The translations under genes were made by a program, and so were the position numbers. The notes below the pieces were generated by a model. The model made no database searches. It saw only the letters and a list, made by a program, of their open reading frames with translations, and had not been told where the DNA came from. A stretch of DNA of 64,000 nt from Zanthoxylum bungeanum (Eukaryota; Streptophyta; Magnoliopsida; Sapindales; Rutaceae): positions 1 through 64,000 of the forward strand of contig SKCR01015055.1 of the NCBI GenBank assembly GCA_019454045.1, given 5' to 3'. The number at the start of each line of letters is the position of its first letter. Position 1 is the first letter of the stretch. This document shows positions 10,057 to 23,190 of the stretch, piece by piece.

Positions 10057-12894
10057 TTATGGTTTACCATTGGGATTCGGTGATCGATGGGGAAACTGAT
10101 GGTGATATGGAGAAGCATAAGAACCATTTGGAATAGAAAGGCTCCTATGTCCATTCCTCGAAAGTGACCCAGCCTGCGCTCGGATACCATTTCTAGTATT
10201 TGGGCTTGAGAGTGACCCTATCCGTTCAGCTTGCATGGTCTGGAAATAATATGACGAGCTCGCCATGTCCTTGAGGTTAGGTAGAGGCTTCAAGGCTTCG
10301 ACAACTTCACTCATAAGGGGTCTGGCTTTTGGATCACGGCTAAGGCAATGAGCAGCCAATTGTGCAGCTTTCTGGGCACCTTTGATTGAAAAATGACCTT
10401 CAAGCCGAGGGTCAATCAATCTGTAGAACCTTCTTCTCTCTCCCAGATGTGGCCGAGCCCATTCAACAAGATTATGTTCTCCATTGGGTCGGTTTTTGTC
10501 CATGGATCTTCTGCCAGTCAGCATTTCAAGTAGAACTACACCAAAGCTGTACACATCACTCCTTGATGTAAGATGTCCTGAGCCAGAAAATTGTCATCCG
10601 ATCAGACCAATTGAAGGAAAGAAGAGAGTTCTGTTTAAGATAAGCACAAATACCACCACAGAATTCCTTAACAAGCTATTCTGAGTTCTACTAAGTTACA
10701 AAACAAAATTGTGAAGAATGAAAGTCATGAAAGGCACACTCAAAACAAAATTGTGAAGAATGAAAGTCATGAAAGGCACACTAACTGCTACCAAGAGCTT
10801 CCTTTTTCTCATTTCCATTTTGGGTTTGAATTATATTGGAAAGGTGAAGCAAAAGGAAGAAGGGACAGAACTCATATGAATTTTCTTTAATTACACCTAC
10901 CAGTCATTACATATTCTGGGGCTGCATAGCCATATGTCCCCATTACACGGGTTGATACATGGGTTTTATCTCCCTCTGGACCATCTTTTGCGAGTCCGAA
11001 GTCAGAGAGCTTCGCATTATAATCCTGAAACAGCATATTATTAAAACCACAGACCATAATAAAAGTGAACACCAAATTTTCCATATTTTTTTTGTCACTC
11101 ACTGCATCTAGTAGGATGTTGGAGGTTTTGAAATCTCGATATATCACTGGCCTTTCGGCTTCCTCGTGAAGAAAAGCAAGACCCTTTGCAGCACCTAGAG
11201 CAATTTTCATTCTTACGGACCATGGAAGAGGCAAGGACCCTGCATATGACAACATGTGAAGAAAACATCAAACTCCAATCAAAAAGCAGAAACCAAAAAA
11301 ATCAAACTAGTTTCTAGCCATACTAAAGAAAGTTACTACGATCCAACATCAGCACAACACTGCATGGTTAAGGACAGAAAGACAGCCACTTACTTCTGAA
11401 AAGGTGGTTCTCCAAGCTTCCTCGAGGCATAAACTCATATACTAGCAGCCTTTGATCATCTTCGATGCAGTAGCCAATTAATTTAACCAAGTTGGAATGA
11501 ACAAGATCACCAAGAAAATTCACTTCAGCCTGCCACATAGATAAACCAAGATTCAGAAGAGGACTTTTAACAGAACCAAAAAAAACAATACAAATTGATG
11601 ACATCATATATACGAAGGAAAAATTAGGGACGGTGCCTACCAGCCATTCCTTATGACCCTGAAGACCATCATGGTTGAGGGTTTTAACAGCAACAGTAAG
11701 CCCTGTGCCAGGTTTAACAGGAGCAGTTCCATTTTCTTCTATCCAGCCCTTGAAAACACAGCCAAACCCACCTTCTCCAAGAAGACTCTCAGGCCTAAAA
11801 TTTCGTGTTGCCAGCTTAAGATCATTAAATGTGAATTTCCGTAGCCGAGAAGCAACTTTAAGCTCTTCTTCAAGCTTAGAAGTGGATGAATTACTTTCTG
11901 CATTACTAGTGGTCGTAGATGAAACAGCAGCAGCTGCTGGTTGGTCTCTGCTTGTATCATTCGTAGATTTACTTTCTGCTGATCCACAAACAGGTATAAC
12001 AATTTAGAATGCAAGTCACACGCATTAAAATTATCTATTCAATGCATCCTCAGAACTGCAATATTCTACAAATAGGTTTACCAACAACTATCAACAATAT
12101 GATTTCAAAAGAGTGGTTTGCTCCAACAAGGTCTGGGATATAATTAATCACTGGAACCTACCAGGCAAATAGACATGAATTTCTTTGTTTCCAAAGATTG
12201 TAGGGTTTGGCAGGGCCCCAAATCCGCTAATAGAGAAGAAGAAGAGATATGAATTCAGAATACAAATCCATACCTGACCCAAAATGTACTTTATTCATTG
12301 ATTCAAACTTTACCTAATAGAAACTCTTTCACTCTGACACAACCCCATCAAGGATTTTTCAAACCAAAGAAATATTTATCCTAATTTTTATAGATTATTC
12401 AAAATTCAAGAGAGTCAGAAACTAGTTAAACTCCACTAAATTTTGGTGATTTTAAACCAAATTAAAAGTTTAAACAATAGCGCACCAATCAAGAGCATAA
12501 CACACTGCAAAAGTTGTTTCTGTTTATGAAAAACAGTATCCAGAAAAATAATTAAAATTAACAACAACAATGATGTTTATATCCCCAGAAAAAAATCCTT
12601 GTAAGTTACAAGTCAACAATGAAAAAAAACTTGAAACAAAAGGAAATTCAGAGTAGGCCTAGAATTATTACCATAATGGGTACTGGTGCCACTCACAGAG
12701 CTATCAACTTTGGATCTTGAAGAAATGCAGCTTCCAAAAAATCTCAACTTGACCCAACACCCAGTTTCTTCTTCTTCTTCTTCTTCTTCTTCTTCAGCTT
12801 CATCTTCAACTTTCTTCTTCTTCTTCTTTGCCTTTGATTTGCTCACATCCCAATTAGCCTTCTTCACTTTCCCATTTTCACCATCAAACTCCAT
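10057..12894 (-). CDS. Receptor-like cytoplasmic kinase VII, PBL34/35/36 type
   Basis: A six-exon Ser/Thr kinase. In genome order the CDS is 12894-12672, 11978-11641, 11529-11394, 11239-11103, 11024-10901 and 10577-10057, giving 491-492 residues. Residues 1-75 hold a Lys-rich stretch and a poly-Glu tract encoded by a CTT repeat (12771-12799), followed by [14 protein letters not shown], whose Cys residues could be S-acylated. There is no Gly2 for myristoylation. The kinase domain shows GEGGFG, VAVKTL, the RD-type loop [19 protein letters not shown] and the APE motif. The sequence around [18 protein letters not shown] and [17 protein letters not shown] matches RLCK-VII. PBL34-36 relay signals from plasma-membrane receptor kinases, including chitin and lipid-elicited immunity. 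No transmembrane segment is present. Exon 2 begins at a CAGCAG tandem acceptor. The frame is intact. Confidence 0.93.
10699..10782. repeat. Perfect 42-bp tandem duplication in PBL intron 5
   Basis: 10699-10740 and 10741-10782 are identical 42-bp units starting 'caaaacaaaattgtg'. They lie within the last intron of the kinase gene. Perfect identity points to a recent local duplication. Confidence 0.9.
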
Positions 12895-15368
12895 TCCTTT
12901 TTTAATCTCTCAAAAAACCCTAAAACTCATCAACCCCCCTCAATATCACTTCTATACTCTCACACCCCACTTCAGAACCACCCAAAACTTTCAAAATTTA
13001 AGCTTTTTCTTTCACTTCAAACCCCACCAAAAGTTCAAAACCAAGTGAAAAATGGAAAAATAAATGAAAAAATACAAACAAAAACAAAAACACACAAGCT
13101 AACCCAGTTGAGATAAGAGCTAGATCACATGAACTAGATCAAAAAGGTAAAGTTGAGATTGATCAAGTTTTTGTCTGAACTCAAAACTAAAGTACTCGGG
13201 TATCTACAAAACAAGCTTGGCACAACAACAGAAATAAAATAAGCACAGAAACAAACAAATCTCAGTTAAACCCGGTCTGCCCGAGAGTGCTGACCGTACA
13301 AAATTTTGTAGTGGAAAAGACGAAAAAGCAAAAAAGAGGGCAGGGGACGGGCAGATCGGGCAGAAGGGAGAGGGGAAATTTTGGGCAGTTCGGGTGAGAG
13401 AGAGAGAGAGAGTGAGAGATATGGGACCCACTTGAATGGTGACGTGTCTATCTTCGGTGGGCGGACGCCAACGCGCGCGTCATCTTGAGGTGAGCTCCTT
13501 CTGTATGCTATGCATCTTCCCTTCTTTCATTTTATTTTTAAAAAAAATTAATTTTTTCCCCATTATTTTTTTGAGAGGACTTTCATTTTTTATGTTGAAT
13601 TTTTAATTGATAAATTTACACCTACATGAAAACATTCAGGCTAATAATATTTATTTATTTATTTTTATATCTGATTTTAATATTGATGAATTTATAATGT
13701 AATATTAAATAAAAAGGAGAAAAAGAAATAATCAACATCCTACACCATCAATGTCCTAATAAAAATTAATATCCAATGTTCTTTAATTGTGATAGTATAT
13801 TTAAGTGTGAGGTATAAATATAATCACCAAAAAAAAAAAGTGTACTCATGTTTTTGACTCTTAAATATCATATTTTGATGTATTGGTCATTGGTATTACT
13901 ATACAATTTGATGCCCAAATGTTTTTTTTTTTTTTGGACTTTTGTTACATTTGATAATGAAAACTTTTCTTTTATTTTAAAGAAAGGGGAAATCAAATGA
14001 ATCATCATCATCATCTTCCATGGAATCGGCCTTGTCTTTTGAATACTAGAATGCTCTTCATCGATTCAAGACTGATTTTTCATGCTAACTAATCACTTTT
14101 GATTTGTTAAAATTTAATTGGTAGCTATACTTTTTAGGGTGGTTTGGTAGTAAATAAATTGGAACTTAATTGTCAAGTTCTCAATTTGAGTCCAGAAGTA
14201 TATTTTTTGTAAAAATCTGAGATAGTCGGAAGTTCCGCTTAAGTTCAGGTCGAGTGATTTTACGGCAGAATTTTCAATGTTTCTAAAAAAAAAAAAAACT
14301 ATGATTTTTAGAAATTTTTTTTTACTTATATAAAACACTAAAAGCTATATATATATATAATAAAAATATTTGTTTGTAATATTTTTGTATAAATTTTTAT
14401 AATTTTATAATTTGTTATTTTCAATGGAGGACAGTAGCGAGGGCAATGTTATAATATAATGTCAGAATTTAATTATTTAATAACAAAATCGAAACTAAAA
14501 ACTGATCTATATACGAATACACGTGTTTTTTTTTTTAATCACTAGCCCCGCATTCGTATTTGCCAGGTATCCATGATAATGCCCCGCAGTTCCTGATTTT
14601 GTTTGTGTTAGAAAATTTTGCTAATGCTAATCATTTTCGGATTAATATTTAATTGAGGTGTCAATAATTTAGTATGAAATGATTACATATTAATTGATAC
14701 GGAACAAATGTCATGACTCATCAACCAAAATTCACCCTTCATGTTTTCCACTCTCTTCATAATAAACACACTCTTTCTTATTGTGTTATCTTTATTATTA
14801 CAAAGGGAAAAAAATCATTAATAATCAAAAATTGATAATACAAATCAAATAAAATAGTTTCCCTTAAATTGACACTATCGTGCTTTATCCAAAATTATTA
14901 TTTCATTAAACTCCATAAATTCAGGTCTCCTTTTGTGATTTCTGCCTCACTAGACATATGATAATATCATTTGTTTATCTCTTTTCTTCATCGAAGCACT
15001 TAAAAGATCTACGATAGGAGGAAAAAAGAAAATATGTCCAACAAAAATCAAGAATAAATTTATTAACTCGAGCCACAATTCAGCTAAAAAACTATTAATT
15101 TCGCAAAAAAATTCTTCTGTAAACTAGGAGTACAATTCCCACACAAGGATTCAATCAACAAGAAAACGTTTTAATTTTCTTTTTCCGTTCAAGGGTGATA
15201 TGAGGGGTATGTATATTGTTGAAACAAATGAACATGACATTCTCACTAAACTAAAGGGAAGAAACCATACACTTTGATGCTACATGCCTGAAAACAATCT
15301 GCCCGAAGTTGAAATCTCGATAACTGATTGAATTTGATCTCGGCGTTTTGTGTGAGAATAATTACATC
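12895..15368. other. PBL kinase 5' UTR/promoter and intergenic DNA
   Basis: On the coding strand this is a pyrimidine-rich leader followed by promoter DNA. A (GA)n run lies at about 13394-13412 (CT-rich on the gene strand). TGACGTGTC at 13440-13448 has an ACGT core like an ABRE. A GC-rich patch 'acgcgcgcgtca' lies at 13472. Farther out is AT-rich DNA, a SINE-like sequence at 14131-14295 and the 3' UTR of the next minus-strand gene up to 15368. No other gene is supported. Confidence 0.5.
14131..14295 (+). mobile_element. Second SINE-like copy (degraded)
   Basis: Shares with 4470-4612 the 3' module 'ttccgcttaagtt(c/t)(a/g)ggt' and 'gcagaattttcaat' before an A-rich tail (14286-14299). The B box is poorly preserved. 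It is weak alone; the pair supports a common family. Confidence 0.3.
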
Positions 15369-18300
15369 CTAAATAATCCTCGTGGAAATGCTGGTAGTTG
15401 CATTTATCCTCAACGAATGCTCTGGGATATATGTGGCACCTGTTATATCAAAAAGAAATTGAACATGAGAACCTCAGCTGTAAGAGCACTGCATTCGAGG
15501 ATAATTGTCAAACTAAATGAGGGAATTTGTTTTAAACACGTTCAGTGTGACTTTTTGTGCGTCAACATCCATGAAGGGATTGAATTTCAATGTCGGATAT
15601 AGACGTATCAGAAAAACAATAATTCATCTATAAACATCAATGCATTTATTAAATTCAAAAGTAAAGGACCATGCAGTGGAATGCATAAGAGAGACTAAAG
15701 TAATGGCTAGAACAAACATAAAGGAATCAAGCAGATGGGTACCTTTCTCCTTAAGGTCTATCTGTAGAGTATCAAGGGTGATTATGCCATCAGTCAATGG
15801 AAGCAACTCGAGCTTGATGGTAGCTGTAGATTGAGAAGGAATACATCTGTGGCAACCAAAGAAAATCATAATCACCAGTGTAATTACAAATTTAAGAAGA
15901 AGAAGAAGAAGAAGAGACAGGAAAATTACCCTAATGGAACTCTACTTTGCAGCCACAGATGTGTACAACCCAAACCAGAACTTGGAATTACATCAGATAA
16001 AGTAGACTGCTTATTAAGTGACATAGACCGAATTGTGCAATCGCCATTCTGCTTCTGATTCTCCGATACAAGAGGTGCTGTGCTCACCCCATGCAATGCA
16101 CCACGCCGCTCATCATTTACTCTTCCCGTAAACTCAGAAAAACCAAGAAATGGGCTCATTGGTGAAGAATTCAAGGACACCACTGTAGGAGGAGAGGTAA
16201 ATGAGGTCGGAGCAAGAACTGTCAAAGTTAGATCTTGGGATGTCAAATTTGATGCCTGAAGAGTTAAGACCTGATATTTGAACCACTTAGATGAGGAACT
16301 AACCAAGAGAGGCGTGTGGGTGTGTGCGTGTGCGTGTGAGGTGGGGATGGGGTTGATAGATAGAGACTCAAATTATTTAAAAAAAAAAAACCTGAACTGG
16401 AAGCTGAGTGACTCTTTCATTGGCCTCAGAAGATTGTCCTGATATTTCAGATGCAACAGAGATCATGAGATCTCTAGAGATCCGTGGTCGCCAAGTTGTC
16501 CGTTTCTTGAAAAACAATCTTGACTCTACATTCAAGATATAACATTATATTATAAGCGCAAGGAAACATTAACTTATTAAAATATATCAGATGATGAGGT
16601 AAATTAAGAGCATTATGGATACCAGTGTAGTTGCACCGACAAGATACCATAATTGCATACTGATCAGCAGTTGAAGAACTCCCCTTTCCTTCCAAAGTCG
16701 TAGAAGGAAGACATAAACTTGATGATTGGGAACTTTTTTCACCATAAGCTTTGAGATTCTTCAACAACGAAGCCACTGGTTTTAGAATAAAAGAGTGCTC
16801 TTCACCCCTCCTGAGATAAAAAAAAACCCTCAATAAGTTATTGGAAGAAAAAAAAAGTAAAATAAAAACCAAAAAAGAAGTCTTTTCAATAGCATAGCTT
16901 TCTCAGTTACAAGCAAATATCCTTCTTGCTTTATCAGTATATGTGTCCAAGTACTCAAATGCTTTCAGTTCAATTAATATGAACAAATCAACCAAACTAC
17001 ACCTGATTCGCAATTCATGGACATTGGCAAGCTATACCTCACAAGTTATATGATTTCTTGACAGCAAACACATGATAATCGGGCAATCAATTACTGATAC
17101 AACCTATCTCGTAACTTGATCCCAATGACATAATTGACATTTGCATGGGGCTCATCTTGGTTGGTTCTAATTGTCCAGCTACCCTTTTGTCATTGACATT
17201 TAAAGTCTTTTGGCCTAACTAATCTGACTCAAGGATAATCAATTACAAGCCAAACTATACGATCCCGTAATCTTATTTGAGTCAAGGTAATTTCTATAAA
17301 GCAATAAATATTAACAAATAATCCCACCTAACTAATCCAGATATCATGCAATGCAACAAGCCACCCCTCCAGCCAACCTTTTAGCATTTCTCTCTTCATT
17401 TCCTCTAAATTTAAAAGAAAAAAAATGATGAAAAACACTTGCTTAAGGTCACACCAATATCATCAATTGAACTCTTTACCTTGTCTAAATTAAATTAGAA
17501 TGAAATGGTTCCAAGAGGGTCTCTCAAATGGACAAATCATGATTTAGCTCTCTCAACTTGCCAGTGTCTTGCTCATATATATATATATGTATTATATATT
17601 AGAGAAACCTTGTTCACTACATATCACCGACATCTAAACATTATGGTCCAAGAATTCACTTTCAACTATCCCTCAACAGATTAATATCAATGTCTGTCCA
17701 CCCATAGAAACTCAATATGACCTTTATTCTGGGAATAAACTAGAAGTGACATGAAAGATTGAAATTCATTATTTTCATGCATGTAACTAATGCATTGTCC
17801 CCATTTAAAAACAAACAGAAATCAGTGAGCCTTAAACTTAACCTAACTAACTGGGATTGCCACTGCAAATAATGTATTACTTCTACATTTGTATGTCAAC
17901 CACCACCAGATCCAGATATTGAAATACTAAAATCAGCAGAATAAAATGCAGGGTAGCAACATACAACTGAATAGTAATTTAAGACACCTAGAGTGAAAAA
18001 CAACCTTAGGGCTAAGTTTGGCAAACTGTGGCCATTGCCAGCTTCAATACATGCAATCGGCAATGATGAAGATGGTCCACCTTTTGATGCCTCCTCAAAG
18101 ACAATTGTTATAGCATCTATATATACGACAATATCTGGGGCATGTGCTGAAGAAACATTCTGCATGATATAACTCGGTGAAGATTAGACCAAAACCGAAG
18201 GAAGAACCTAATAAGCAATTTGACATCAATTATGTAATTAATTTTACATACTTTTGTGTGTGGATAAGAGGAGTAATTATGGCATGGCCAGTAAAAATCA

Positions 18301-21061
18301 TGATATATACCTTTAGCTGAACGCAAAGAAGGTCATCTGTATTGCAGTCAGCAGCAAAAGAATGAATTTCAACAGGTTGAATAATTTCAAGCTTCCTCCT
18401 CCACCTTCTTCCTGGAACGTAGATGCCTTCCAATCCACAACGAACAGAAAATCTTTCTCGCTCTAATGACACACCTCGAAAAGATAAAAGTCCTTCATTT
18501 CCAGTTATTTGACCCTTGAACAGTTTTTGAGAGGAGTAGTGATCCCAAGTTTCGACGTCAAACGCTGGCTTAGAACTTTGGGCTTTAGGGGGAACATAAG
18601 GAGGTGTGGGACTTTGAGGAAGTGATGACATAGAGTAGCTTCTAAAATGGCCAAATGAGAAGATCTGAGAGCCAGAAGAGGCAGACTTCTGATGAGTACT
18701 GCTAATTCCGGAACCAGAATTTATGCGAGGAGGAGATAACGTACGGGCTGGAGGAGGAACGTGTTATCCAAAGGAAGCAACCATTTTAACAATTCTCCAC
18801 ATGGGTCTGGATTTGCATTGACTAAGTTATCCTGATTCTCAGAAGGCAAACTTCTTTCTCTATATTTCTCAAATTGAAGAATTTCAATAACAGGGTCTCT
18901 CAAAAAATCAACACCAACATTCACTTGTAAAAGCACCTGCATCCTTCCAAACACAGACGCAGAACGAGAATCAGTAGTCTGTACAACAGCTCAACCAGAA
19001 ATAAACATAATAAATATAAAGTTTCATGACTGAAAAGTTTTAAGAGCTAAATTTGGTTGAGCAACGAAACTTCAGGTATTGAACTTCTGGGAAATGTAAC
19101 ATCGTACAGCCAAATTACTGAACCAGACCCAGCTAACAAGATCAAATAGTAATCATGGGAATTTGTACAGTATGATAATTAGGATCAGTGGTGACTTCAA
19201 AATGCAGGGATAACTAAACTTGATGAATACATATTAGGATCAGTGTAGCACATCCTACATACCCGAGAGAAATACTCGACTTATTTAAGCTTCAATCCCA
19301 AGTTAGTTTCATTTCAAACTGAAAATATCTAAAACTACAATACATCCAACTTCCAGATGCTATATTGGCAAGTTTATATAGTGAAACAAAAACTAAAAAT
19401 CAGAACTTCAAATGTATAAGAAGTAACTAATGACGCAACGTACTTGACCCATACTATCATAAAAAATAAATAAATAAATAAATAATAAAAAATTAAGCAG
19501 ACAGATGAATCCTAGATGAGCAATACAGAGTGCTCTTTGTCACATACCACTATGTCTCCATTAGAAAGAGAACGGCACCTCACAGTATTCCTAGCGACTC
19601 CACCAGAGAGGTTAGCATCGTAATTTCCTTTGTCAATGACTGCAGCAACGCTGGACGTGTTCTTTGCAGTTTTTTTGCCACTTGCAATGGACTTTTGACT
19701 CTCTGTCTTGGCAGATTCCAGAGAAATCTCAGGAGCAGTTTTCTTTGACCAAAGTGACTCACCTGACTCTGCAATCCTAACTAAAAAATGGGAGTTCTTG
19801 AATTTGTGCAATAATGTTTCAGTTTGTCTTTTATGATCTTCCATTCTGAGTAAAGATTCACTAACAGAAACATCCTTTTGTAAATCGATCTTCTCTTCCA
19901 CCAAGTTTTCACCATTCTGATGTATAACTTGAACATCATGATCCAGTTGTCCCTCTCCAGCTGCTGAATTCATCTTGTCGTCTATGTTTCCATTGTTTTC
20001 CTCAGGGCTTTGTGCACTACTAGCTCCTCTCATCACGGCAGCAACTTTAAATGGTGTGATAATTTCTGTATCCTGCTTACAGGCAGACAAACATGCCAAG
20101 ACATGTATTTGTTCACCTATAATCATAAAGGAGTTCAGTTCTCATGATAGAAACAACAATTCACACATGAGGAAACAACAAATGAAATCCAAACATTGAA
20201 AGAAGCAACAGATTCAAGAAAGATTCATGTACCAGGAAAAACAAAGGAGCGGTCCAGAGAACATAATGATTGGATATCCGGTGCATCAAACCAATTTTCA
20301 GGGAGTTCCTCTACAAAAATACATCAAGCATTAAATATAGCAAAAGAAAACTGCTGTCAAATGTATGGAAAAACTCAGTAAATACACGACGTTCATGCCC
20401 TAAGGAAAAACTTTCAATGAAACTAAGGAAATGTATGTCAACTGTTATGCTTCGGATTAATTTTGAAATAAAACCAACTTTCACATGGCAGCTAATTTTT
20501 ATCAACCACTCACCCGCTTACACTTGACAACTAGTGATTACAGTCAACAACAGCAGTGACTTAAAAGACAAACACCTCAATCCTAAACGTACCTAAACCC
20601 TGGATACTATTTGAAAACTAAATTCGGTGATGTATAAAGGTTTCAAGCTGTACACCTATCAAGCAAAGATATGGATCCAAGCGACAGTAAATTCAGTAAG
20701 TTTCCACAATTCAGCAACAAACCAATGAAATCTTAAAAGTAAACAGAGATTAAGAGTGTATACTGTATGGAATCGTAATCCATCCTTCTTCTTCAGAAAC
20801 ATCAGTGTGATTTTCTACAACAGAAGAGTCATTCTTCCCGCTGGAACTTGCAATGCCGCCAGTTTCACTTCCAAGGCCATCGCTCTCTCCAGCGCGATCA
20901 TCAGGTGTTGAATATGACGGGAACGGATCCTCCGCTATGAGACTTTGAAAACTCGATGTAGGTTTCGGTTCAAAACTCGTGTCCGCAGGAGATTCCTGCT
21001 GCATACTAAGCTGTTCTGCCGCCACGTGTTGCGTAGGAGTAGACCGCAGCAGAAAATTCAT
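15369..21061 (-). CDS. TRIPP-like TRAPPII-associated trafficking protein (single-base frameshift)
   Basis: Ten exons in gene order: 21061-20764, 20310-20233, 20116-19548, 18936-18311, 18159-18005, 16810-16623, 16525-16392, 16270-15930, 15846-15743 and 15439-15369. The protein is about 854 residues, starting MNFLLRSTPTQ and ending in YIPEHSLRINATTSISTRII. I match it from memory to the plant-only TRIPP family (Arabidopsis At3g17900 type), a subunit associated with the TRAPPII tethering complex in post-Golgi traffic and cytokinesis. The N-terminal third is acidic and low-complexity; the C-terminal two thirds look like beta-sandwich repeats. No transmembrane segment is seen. Exon 4 is 626 nt where 627 are needed. 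The frame breaks at about 18757 (LDNTF|PPPARTLSPP), where one C seems missing from a C/T run. All other junctions are in phase. Intron 5 (16811-18004) is non-coding. Confidence 0.8.
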
Positions 21062-22242
21062 CCCCCTAATCGAACTATACAAGCCTCCGAAAATATACTA
21101 ATCGAAAATGTATTATCAAATATCGATCCATCCAAACAGAGCGAAGTTCAGTTAATAAATTAAAATTGAATAATGGAAACTGTAAAGTTATATTCAGAAA
21201 CAAATTGCGAAAGTTAACTGATTGAGGATCAAATCGGAACTTTCTGTGCCTGGGAATTTGGAGATCCAATTAGAATAACAGAAGCTAGTGTGCTTTGAGT
21301 TTCTCGGTTTCGATCTGGTTCTGGCCTCAGAATTTTTATTTTTCCCTGGTTTTTTTTTTATTAATTTTTTTTAATTTAAATTATTAGAAATGTCAAAATG
21401 CAACGTCTTGATTAGTTCGCTGCAAAAGCTAAAAATGTAATTTCGCGGGATTCGTGGTAGTTATTAGTGGTGTTTCTTCAAAACCCATACGGGTCGGGTA
21501 CATGCTAAATTTTAATTTGGAACCTAAAAATGGAGAGGTGGTTTGCCACGGTCGGGTCGGGTCGATATGTTTGAATCAGTATCACTAATTCACTACTCTA
21601 ATTGTTATGGCTTCATGACCCATGAATTAACCTGAAATTATGTGAAGAAAATATCAATCATCCGGCCACTGTTCCAGTTATGTGAAGAAAATATCAATCA
21701 TCCGGCTACGGTTTCGGTTCGGAAACGAAATCGAATTCGGTTCCACATAATTTGAAACCGTAACTGTAAGGTTCGGTTCGGAATCGAAACCAAACCATAT
21801 CTTCTTTTTTCTCCCAAAAAATAAAGGATCGAACCGGTTTTTCCGATTCGGTCCGATTCCAAAAAACTAGAACTGAACGGTTGACTAGGTATTCATATCC
21901 CCATACAAAACCAATTATATGTGTTTTAATATTAATACATGATTAAAAATAAATTATATTTAAATTATTATTCAATAATTATTAATCATAATTTATAAAA
22001 TAATCAACTCAATATCAAATTCAAAACCGTGAAATAAAGTCTTTGCAATTTCTTCCAAATAATGCATGTGGCAGACAAAAAGAAATTTAAAGGCACACAA
22101 ATATTCTTCAATACGTACATTTTGGCGAAATAAAGTAGGCCTCATATGCTTCATATTCAATTTTTTTTTTGGATACTCTACGACCATTGCTAAATTCTTC
22201 TTGTCTATGAAAACAATGATTGGTATAATAAATTATGGATTT
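21062..22242. other. TRIPP promoter side and repeat-containing spacer
   Basis: The first few hundred bases upstream of the TRIPP start should hold its 5' UTR and promoter. 21490-21565 contains GGGTCGGGTCGGGTCG. The phrase 'ttatgtgaagaaaatatcaatcatccggc' occurs twice (from about 21637 and 21679). A (GGTTC/GAACC)-rich block follows at 21690-21880, like the one at 5030-5355. The rest is AT-rich. No gene is seen. Confidence 0.5.
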
Positions 22243-22265
22243 GTACACTACAAGAATTATAACTT

Positions 22266-22765
22266 TTAGCGACCAAATATTTAGCGTCGAAATAATTTTC
22301 GACGCCAAAAATCACTTTTAGCGTCGAATTTCATTTTCGACGCTAAATGTCATATTGTTAGCGACGAAAATAATGTTCGACGTCAAATATTCAACTTTTA
22401 GCGTTGAAAAGAGTTTTCGACGCTAAAATTAATACTATAGCGTCAAAAAATATTCGACGCTAGATAATTTTACTATTCCACAATAATTTTTGGCGCCAAA
22501 TGTTAATTTTTAGCGTCAAAAATATTAGTCGACGCCAAAAGCTAGACATTTAGCGTCGACTATATAGCGTCGCTAAAGGTTTATGAAGATTCCACCGACA
22601 ATCCTTCAATCTTTAGCGTCTAAATTTATGTCGACGCTAAATTTCGGACATTTAGCGTCGAAATGGTTGTTTCGACGCTAAAAACGACAACAATTAGCGT
22701 CGAAATTGAATATTCGACGCTAAAAATAAAAAAATTAGCGTCGAATATATTATTTCGACGCTAAA
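22266..22765. repeat. CACTA subterminal repeats (TTTAGCGTCGAA family)
   Basis: More than a dozen copies of TTTAGCGTCGAAAT and its complement TTCGACGCTAAA alternate over about 500 bp, often paired as inverted repeats of about 30 bp. Such arrays are the binding sites of the TNPA-type protein in En/Spm elements. CpG-rich cores (GCGTCGA) are largely conserved, with a few CpG-to-TpG changes. Confidence 0.85.
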
Positions 22766-23190
22766 TATAGATTAAAATGCAGAATGCCACCAACCTTTCT
22801 CCCCCATCTGTTTTTTTCTCTCATTCTCTTCATTTTCATCCTCTGAAATCTGAGAATTTCTCCTCTACACTACGCTTCACAACTCTCCTAAAAAATTTCA
22901 ATAAAATTGTAATCAATTTCCGATAAGGTAAATCTTCTTTCATATTTCTTTATTATTTTCAATTTTTATGATTATAATGTTGTTTATATGCTTTTTGTTA
23001 GTGGTTTATGATTCATATATGTAGAGTAAGTTAATTAATTAACAAAATAAAATTTTTCTGTAAACTATTTAATTTATTAACCAAATATATATATGTATAT
23101 GCTTAAATAAATTATTAATGAATTAGTAATGTTGATTACTGTAATATGATATCTAATAATTATATTATTATATTTAGGTATTCTGCTGAA

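Noticed and set aside
12686..13048. + strand ORF with poly-Ser and poly-Phe
   Set aside because: Antisense of the PBL kinase first exon, where the poly-Glu tract reads as poly-Ser.
22266..22765. CRISPR-like regularly repeated palindromes
   Set aside because: This is a plant genome and the repeats are CACTA subterminal motifs in both orientations with irregular spacing.
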